A stretch of DNA of 64,000 nt from NCBI GenBank assembly GCA_004335835.1, contig RWJK01001943.1:1-64000 (forward strand), given 5' to 3'. The notes beneath the pieces were generated by a model that saw only the letters and a list, made by a program, of their open reading frames with translations, made no database searches and was not told the origin of the DNA. The stretch comes from Scenedesmus sp. ARA3 (lineage: Eukaryota; Chlorophyta; Chlorophyceae; Sphaeropleales; Scenedesmaceae). Position numbers and translations under genes: made by a program. Below, piece by piece: positions 57,293-64,000 of this stretch; the first letter of the stretch is position 1; every line of letters begins with the position of its first letter.

Positions 57293-60200
57293 GTGGCGCG
57301 AGCAAGAAGATGTTGCTGATTGATGGGCACAACCTGGCATCGAGGGTAAGCCAAGAAACACGAAAGGACACACAATTGCGCCTCACGGGGCACTACAACT
57401 GCAGCTTGCCTGTAGCCAGATGATAGTGTGGGCGGCTCCTGCCTCACTCGACATGTGCGCTCCTGGATAGAGTCTGCTGCTGGGCCTGTGACCCGGTTGG
57501 TCGAGTTGTTTTTGATGTTAAGCTCACTGTCTGGTCAGCCAGTAAGTCAGCTGCCTGCATCGCTGCACGACCACAGCTCATATGCGCCCCTGACTATTGC
57601 AGCAAGCACAGCATCACTCAAGACCTCAACCTCCCCTGTGTTGCTGCCCCTGCAGGCCTACTGGGGCATGGTGGCGCGCAGCAACCAGTCCTTCTGCACC
57701 AGTGACGGCATCCCCACCACGGTGTGCTTCGGCTTCCTGCGCTCACTGGCTGCGCTGCTGGAGCAGGAGGCGCCGCACTCCCTGGTGGTGGCCTTCGACG
57801 CGCCAGCAAAATCCTTCAGGTACCGCGCTGTGCCCAGGCACTTGGACACTTGATTGGGCGCATAAAAGCACATGACAGGCGAAAGGATTGGATGGTCAGC
57901 CATTCCCAGTGCAGCTGCTGGTCAGTCACTGCAAACGGCATGCAATCTGTTGTTCATACTCCAACTCTTTTGGTCTTGTCGGCAGCATGCCAGTGCGAGC
58001 AGAGGAGCATCAGGTTAGCTCCACACTCTTCCTCTCTCTGGGCTGGCTGACCCACACCGCGCCTCTCCCAACGTCCTCGACACTGCTGGCACAGCACTCT
58101 TAATCAACATCTTGCAACGCTTGTGACGCTATTTCCTGTGGCCCCCCTCTCCCCAGGCATGAGGCGCTGGACAGTTACAAGGCGCAGCGCGGCCCTGCAC
58201 CCCCAGGCTTCACCGCCGACCTGCGCAACCTGCAGCTGCTGCTGCGCTTCATGCGCGTGCACACAGTCAGCGTGCCGGGCTATGAGGCGGACGATGTGCT
58301 GGCGGGTACCGCGCAGCAGGCCGCTGCTGCTGGCTACGCTGTGCGCATCTACAGCAGCGACCAGGACCTGTGGCAGGTGTGCTGTTGCTGCTGCTGCTGC
58401 TGCTGCTGGTGGTGGTGGTGGTGCTGCTGCTGCTTCAGTTTTGCTGCTCTGATTGTCACCGCTCGCTGAGACGCTGCCGCTGGTTGCTGCCTGCTGCTGC
58501 AGGTGGTCAATGACGCGTCAGGGGTGGCCATCCTGGCACCCATCAGCACCGCCAAAGGGGCGCCACGGCCCAGGGGCAGCGCGGGCCAGGCACTGACCAG
58601 CCTCATCGACGAGGCTGCAGTGGCCAAGCGCCTGGGCGTACGCCCCACCCAGGTGGGGCGGCAGGGGGGCAGGGCAGGCAGGGCAGGCAGCAAGGCGCTT
58701 GGCCGGGTGCCTGCCCATAGCACTTGAGTTTCTTTGCTGCAGCTTGTGGCTGACCGTGGGCTTGAACATAGACAACCTTCTGCTGGGCTCGCCAGTGGCT
58801 GAACATGCACAAGAGAGAAGCAGCTCAACCTCCTGTCTTGTTGCACCTTGCACCTGTTGTTTCTGCTAGTGTCTTCAAAGTCTCCCGGCTGCTGCCCGGC
58901 CGCAGGTGCCTGACTACAAGGCGCTGGTTGGCGACAGCAGCGACAACCTGCCGGGCATCCCAGGCATAGGGCCCAAGACGGCGGCAGGCCTGCTGCAGGC
59001 CTGGGGCAGTGCTGAGGCGGTGTTCAGTGAGGCAGCCATGCCGGCGCATGCTGCGGGTGTGCAGAGGAAGCTGCAGGGCCAGGAGCAGGCTGCAGCCATG
59101 TACAAGGACCTCACCATCCTCAGGTGCGCTGCCACAAGATGCAACGAGTCTGCTGTGAGCAGCAAATGCTGTCCAGTCAGCAAGCCCTCCTGGAGCAGCA
59201 GCCGGGCGAATGCTAGGAAAGAGTCTTTGTCAGGTGCATTCAATCCCTTGCAGGACATTTCTGTGGATGCGTGTTTCTGTACACACATATGTTTGTGCTT
59301 GTTTTGTGTCTGTTGTGTTGGCGGTATCATCAACAATGCTGAGGGGCTAGTGCTTGCTGTGCTTGCAGAAATGAGGCTGCGCCTAAGCTTGATTGTGCTG
59401 CTGCTGCACTGAGCGGGTTCTGCGCGGACGAGGTGCGCCCGCTGCTGGAGCGCCTTGAGATGATGTCTCTGGCAAAGCCTGAGGCGCTGCAGCAGCTGCA
59501 GCAGCTGTTTGGCGGGCAGGCGGCACCAGACGCTGCAATGGCGGCTGGTGTGCCCGAAGCAAAGCAGGCCTTTGAACTTGCACGGCAAGTGCCAGCAGCG
59601 GAAGCAGGAGCAGAAGCAGCAGCAGATGTGCAGCCTGGAGCAGACCGCAACGGTACCGGCAGCCTGGACGGTACTGAAGCGGCACAGGCAGCAGCAGGAG
59701 CAGCAGATCTGGCTGCTGGGTCGCAGCCAGAGCCGGTGTATGTGGCTCGCAGAGCAGCTGCGTCAGGCGCAGCCAGCTTGCTGCCTGAGAGCTTGCAGGC
59801 ACGGCTGCCTGCCACCACACTGGTCAGCTCGCAACAGCAGCTGCAGCAGCTCGTGGCGCAGCTGCAGCAGCACCAGGTGCGCTGCCCAGGGCTTGCAGCT
59901 CTGGCTTGCTGCACAGCTGTCGTAGCGTTGTTGGTTCTATTCAACACGTGCTGTGCTACTCCTGAATGTTGCAATTGCCAACAGCTAACCCCATGTCAGT
60001 GACACTCTTTTGCAGCTTATGTCGTGTTGTAGAGTGCCATATCAACATCGCTTCTACCTCAGGCCCTACAGCTGCTTGCATACAGACCGGCACCCATGAG
60101 CCACACCTGCTTTTCCTGAGCCGCTGCGCCTGCTGCTGTCCTGCAGGGCCCAGTGACCTGGTCGTGGCCCCAGGAGCAGCTGTACACACCCGCCACTGCC

Positions 60201-63200
60201 CCTGCCCTGCCCAGCATAATCTGCTGCACCTGGGATGAGGCCGTGCACCCTCAGCAGGCACAACCCGCAGCAGCACAAGCCGCCGCAGCAAGTGCAGCAG
60301 AGACCCCAGCGGTGCCTGGAGCAGGGTCAACACGCAGCCAGCGCACATCCGCTAGCAGTGCTGCAGCAGCAGGGGCAGCCAGTGGTCAGCAACAGCAGCA
60401 GCAGCAGCAGCAGGCTGCTGCAGATGCTGTGGTGTTGCAGCCCCGGCTAGCACTCATATGTGCTGGTGAGCGGCTTCCAGGGGCGCAGGTGCTGGCGAGC
60501 CTGCAGCCGCTGCTGCAGGATGCAGCCCTGAGCAATGTGTTCTTTGAGAGCAAGCGCTGCCACAATGAGCTGCACCACTGGGGCCTGACGCTGACAGGTG
60601 GGCATAGCCATCAAAAGGTGGCAGGCGCTGTCCGTGTTACTGTTCAGTTTCATGCCACCTGCCTACCTGTTAGTGGTCTGCCTGCTGCGGCTATCATCGG
60701 TGCTCATCGTTGAGGGCTGTGTGCGCTTGACATCCCTGCCTGCTCCCCTGCTGCCGTGTGTGCAGGTGTTGAGTTTGATGTGCTGCTGGCTGCCTGCCTG
60801 CTTGACCCTGAGAAGTGGACGGAGGGCAGGGCAGGCAAGCAGCGGGTGCTGGACCCGCAGCGGCAGCAGCACCAGGCACTGCCTGCCATGGCCAGGGAGG
60901 TGCTCAACTGCACGCTGCCTGACATGGCAACAGCGCTGCAAGCTGAACATGACGCAGCCTCAGCACAACACGCAGCACAGCTGCCGCAAGAAAATAGGGC
61001 AAGGGTGCCAGAGGCAGCTGCAGCAGTTGTCAGCACCCCTACCCAAGGCAGCCGCCGCCGTCGCAGGACGACAGCTGCTGCAACTTCTGCAGTTGCTGCT
61101 GCTGCCGCTGCTGCTGTTGAGCAGAAGGTCAACTCTGCCGGTCACCTAGCAGCTGCTGAGCAGCAGCAGCAGCAGCAGCAGCAGAGCCATGCGCTGCCGG
61201 TCAGCGCCTGGCACGCCGCTGCAGAGGCCTGGGCCAGCCATGCGCTGCGTGGTGCCTTCCTGCAGCAGCTGCGCCAGCTGGGGGATGGTGGCGCGCTGCT
61301 GTCGCTGCTGCGTGACGTTGAGGTGCCTGTGCAGGGCGTGCTGGCCAGCATGGAGCGCGCAGGCATTGGCGCCGACCGGGAGGCACTGGAGACGCAGCGG
61401 GCAGAGCTGCAGGTGGGCCAGCGCTGCGCAGCTGGCTGCTGCACGGCTTCAGTCAGCTCTTCCCAGCTAGAGGTGCACAGTGACGTGATGCACAACAGCT
61501 TGAATACAAGAGCGCGCTCTACTAGCCGGACGATTCTGGATCTTTCAACCCAATATATCCTGAGATCTGCATGCAGCGCACAACCTACTTCTGCAGCTTG
61601 GGTCATACACAGCCTTCAACATCAGAGCCCAGCGCTTCTGGTTGCTCTGACAGCAGGCATCTGCAGCAGGCACATGTCGTGCTGTGATCCTGCCTGCCGC
61701 ATGCCGTCCATGTGCTGCTGCTGCTGCTGCTGCTGCTGCTTGCAGGAGGAGCTGGCCGTGCTGGAGTCCCGCCTGTTTGAGCTTGCGGGGCACCCACTCA
61801 ACCTCGCCTCGCGCCAGCAGCTGAGCCGGGTCATCTTCCAGCAGCTGGGGGTGGCACCGCGCGACCCCAAGTACAGCGTGCCCACCACCACCACAGGCAT
61901 GCAGTCGACCAAGGAGGTGGGTGTGAGTGTGATGCATTTGGTAACAAGCAAAGGCAGTGACTGTGCTACCTGTGCAGGGAGGTTTTGGAGCAGAGCAGGA
62001 CTCAGGTTCAGCCTGGCGTGCTTACTGCTGCTGGCACAACCAATACACGGCATAAGGTCATGTTTGTTAAGCGATGTGTCCCGCTTCCGCCATCTGGCTC
62101 AGCGTGTACCTAGGGATATCTACAGGCATGTTGTCGAGGTTGCAAGGGCATGTGCTAATGTACCAGTGGTTAGGCTACTACTGCTATGTAAAGATGGACA
62201 GTCTAAACTATGTCATGGGCCACACCCATCAGGTAACATGCTGTGCTATCCTTGTGGAGTCTTGAAGCATGTCATTGTTGCACTGCAGGAGGTGCTGCGC
62301 CAGCTGGAGCCGCACCCCTTCGTGGACACGTACCTGCAGTGGGCAGGCCTCAACACTATGCTCACCAAGTACTACAATGACAGCTACATCAGCGCTGTGC
62401 AGGGCGCTGACCCACACAGTGGCAGGTGCGCACCAGACAGCACCAGAACACAGGCTCTCAGAACTTGCTGTTGCTTGTATGGCCGGGAAAGCGTTGCACA
62501 TGCGTGCACTGCATGTGGGTGCAAGCACTTGCTGGCTCGATGATTGTGTTGCTGACCAATCCTGAAAAGTGTCCTCCACATGTCTGTTGAGCATGTGCAT
62601 GGATCTGACTTCTACAAGGTGGTGCCACCATTGTATGCTTGCCATGTCTTTTGCCCTGGCTGAGAGGTGGCGGTCAAGACCGTATTGACACTGCCGCGCA
62701 GGGTGCACACCACGCTAGTGCAAGTGGGCGGTGCCACGGGGCGCATTAACAGCGCAAACCCCAACCTGCAAAACATCCCCGTGCACGTCCAGGGCAGGCA
62801 TGCAGCCGCCTTCAGGGCGGCCTTCAACAGGCCTGCGCCCGGCTACGTGCTCGTCAGCGCAGACTACTCACAGGTCAGCGACAGCAGCACGCCTACTGTG
62901 GCACTCTCACTGCATGCTGCACTTTGTACATGCGCGTGCAGTCGTCTCCACCGCATCATACAGTGTTTGTGCAAGCAGCCTGGTCAAGTAGGCACAGGAC
63001 CTCCTGGCAGCAATCTTAGGGTGGGCTGCACATGCTTGGACCTTTCATGGTTGCTGTACAATGATGATGTACACTCGAGTGTTGCCTATAACCTTGCATG
63101 CCGTGTGCGGTGCTGTGCTACCTGCTGTGTGCAGGTGGAGCTGCGCGTGGTGGCAGCTCTGGCTCAGGAGCAGGCGCTGCAGCAGGCCTTTGCTGAGGGC

Positions 63201-64000
63201 AGGGACGTGCATGAGGCCACGGCGCGCGTGCTGCTGGACAGGCAGCCAGGGGTGAGGCGGCGCTGCTGCGCCCAATAGAGCAGGTGTTTGTTGCGCATGC
63301 GCGTGGCACCACGCTGGGAATGCCCTGTTGCGCACGAGGCACTGCCCGCGTGGCAGCGACCTGTTACCGTTGGTGGTACAGGTGCTGGAGGGTACCCCAG
63401 CTTGTGACAACACCCGAGTGCTTCAAGGTGTTGCATCTACTCGTATGCTGCTCCTGCCCGAGACAGCACATCCACTTGTGGGTCTAGTGACATTTTATTT
63501 CATATAATTGTTGAACATCTTGGATGCTGCTGCTGCTGCTGCCCTGCAGGAGCCTGTTGACAAGGAGGAGCGCCAGATGGGCAAGCGCGTCAACTTCAGC
63601 ATCGTGTATGGCGCGGGCAGCAGCAAGATAGGCAAGGACGCGGGGCTCATGCCCAAGCAGGCACAGGAGTTCCTCAAGAGGTGTGCCGCGCACGCTGAAT
63701 TAGCAGCAGCACTGCGGTATTGCGTGCGTCGGCAGCTGTGGTTGCTGGGGCTAGCTTGTCAAGGTGGTGTGGATTGTACCTGGCCCTCAAAATGCAGACA
63801 CGATCGGCAGTGCGAGTCGGGCACATACACAGCAGCTGCAGCGGCAATCAAGTGACAGCGCGACCCGCCATCCTGTGACACTGTAGACACTGATCCTTGT
63901 GGCAGCACACACACTTCCTCTGCGGCTGCGCCTGTTGCATGCGATTGCAGATTCTACAACGCCTACCCGTCCCTGTTTGATTACATGACCACATGCCAGC
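57034..64000 (+). CDS. Bacterial-type DNA polymerase I with 5'-3' exonuclease, organelle-targeted (partial at right edge)
   Basis: Fourteen exons are visible, 57034..57345 to 63951..64000, giving about 1149 residues before the window ends. The leader (MQAIKMLLKARQGLATNYCS, then Ala runs) looks like an organelle transit peptide. The 5'-3' exonuclease follows, with its metal-binding acids: MLLIDGHNLASR, VVAFDAPAKSF, PGYEADDVLAG, YSSDQDLWQ and GDSSDNLPGIPGIGPKTA. The middle domain keeps parts of a proofreading fold (ESKRCHNELHHWGL, EFDVLLAACLLDPEKW), but I cannot find the DxE motif, so editing may be lost. The polymerase domain shows TGRINSANPNLQNIP, motif A DYSQVELRVVAALAQE and motif B KEERQMGKRVNFSIVYG. 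Land-plant organellar polymerases (POP) lack a fused 5'-3' exonuclease, so this is the bacterial layout. Motif C lies beyond the edge. Confidence 0.9.
58379..58438 (+). repeat. (CTG/GGT)n microsatellite in a polymerase intron
   Basis: CTG units, then GGT units, then CTG again follow the donor at 58376/58377 in intron 3 of the polymerase gene. Confidence 0.8.
61707..61744 (+). repeat. (CTG)n tract before the acceptor at 61746
   Basis: About ten CTG units run into GCTTGCAG|GAGGAG, the acceptor of polymerase exon 9. Confidence 0.8.

Larger units (their letters stand above)
55028..57345. repeat. Tandem duplication of a bidirectional promoter with both first exons
   Basis: Copy 1 spans about 55028-55880 and copy 2 about 56479-57345, offset by roughly 1450-1470 bp. 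Each copy has, in the same order, the GNAT first exon (minus), a spacer of about 360-375 bp, and the DNA polymerase first exon (plus). Matching landmarks include caccttc-type flanks around CTCTACCTTGTC, CACGGCCGTGGAAG and ACAGAGTCGAACACT. Both copies end with a donor of form AGG|GTAAGCCAAG. Confidence 0.88.

Noticed and set aside
1..64000. tRNA, rRNA, riboswitch, prokaryotic ribosome-binding sites and CRISPR arrays
   Set aside because: I read for cloverleaf-like and repeat-spacer patterns and saw none. The window is eukaryotic nuclear DNA, so bacterial signals are not expected. A tRNAscan or Infernal run would be decisive.

Overview
The window is nuclear DNA of a green alga, most likely a chlorophyte of the core Chlorophyta; I cannot fix the genus. 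Four things point there: dense short GT-AG introns in almost every gene, CAG/CTG microsatellites that give Gln/Ala tracts in exons and CTG tracts in introns, plastid-type transit peptides, and a gene set (chloroplast GrpE, OPR/HPR-RAP protein, XCT, sperm-tail PG-rich protein) typical of green algae. I built thirteen gene models by hand from splice sites. In the models counted through, intron phases match and exon sums are multiples of three.

Layout (strand): Gln-rich protein, cut by the left edge (-); kynurenine-3-monooxygenase-like flavoprotein (+); 78-residue KGG/LEA-like peptide (-); F-box fused to an MBD4-like DNA glycosylase (+); protein-isoaspartate methyltransferase fused to BTB (-); MPS1/TTK kinase (+); SHIPPO-type PG-rich repeat protein (-); full-size PDR/ABCG transporter (+); chloroplast GrpE (-); OPR/HPR-RAP protein (-); XAP5/XCT (+); GNAT acetyltransferase (-); bacterial-type DNA polymerase I with 5'-3' exonuclease, cut by the right edge (+). 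Orientation alternates almost strictly, so most genes share a divergent upstream region with one neighbour and a convergent 3' region with the other.

The most unusual content lies at 8.5-17.6 kb. Two adjacent convergent genes each join a damage-repair enzyme (a thymine-glycosylase fold; an isoaspartyl methyltransferase fold) to a ubiquitin-ligase adaptor domain (F-box; BTB). They look like single-polypeptide substrate receptors or self-regulated repair enzymes, and I know of no description of either fusion. The PCMT-BTB design parallels animal PCMTD1/2, which join the same enzyme fold to a SOCS box.

At 55.0-57.35 kb a bidirectional promoter with the first exons of both flanking genes (GNAT and PolA) is tandemly duplicated. 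Each gene keeps the copy next to it, leaving one orphan exon of each between them. In the ABCG gene a 48-bp tandem repeat has triplicated a 5' splice site in frame, in the first nucleotide-binding domain. Several introns use GC donors. A 4-N assembly gap lies at 54714-54717, inside a GNAT intron. I found no tRNA, rRNA, CRISPR array or transposase.
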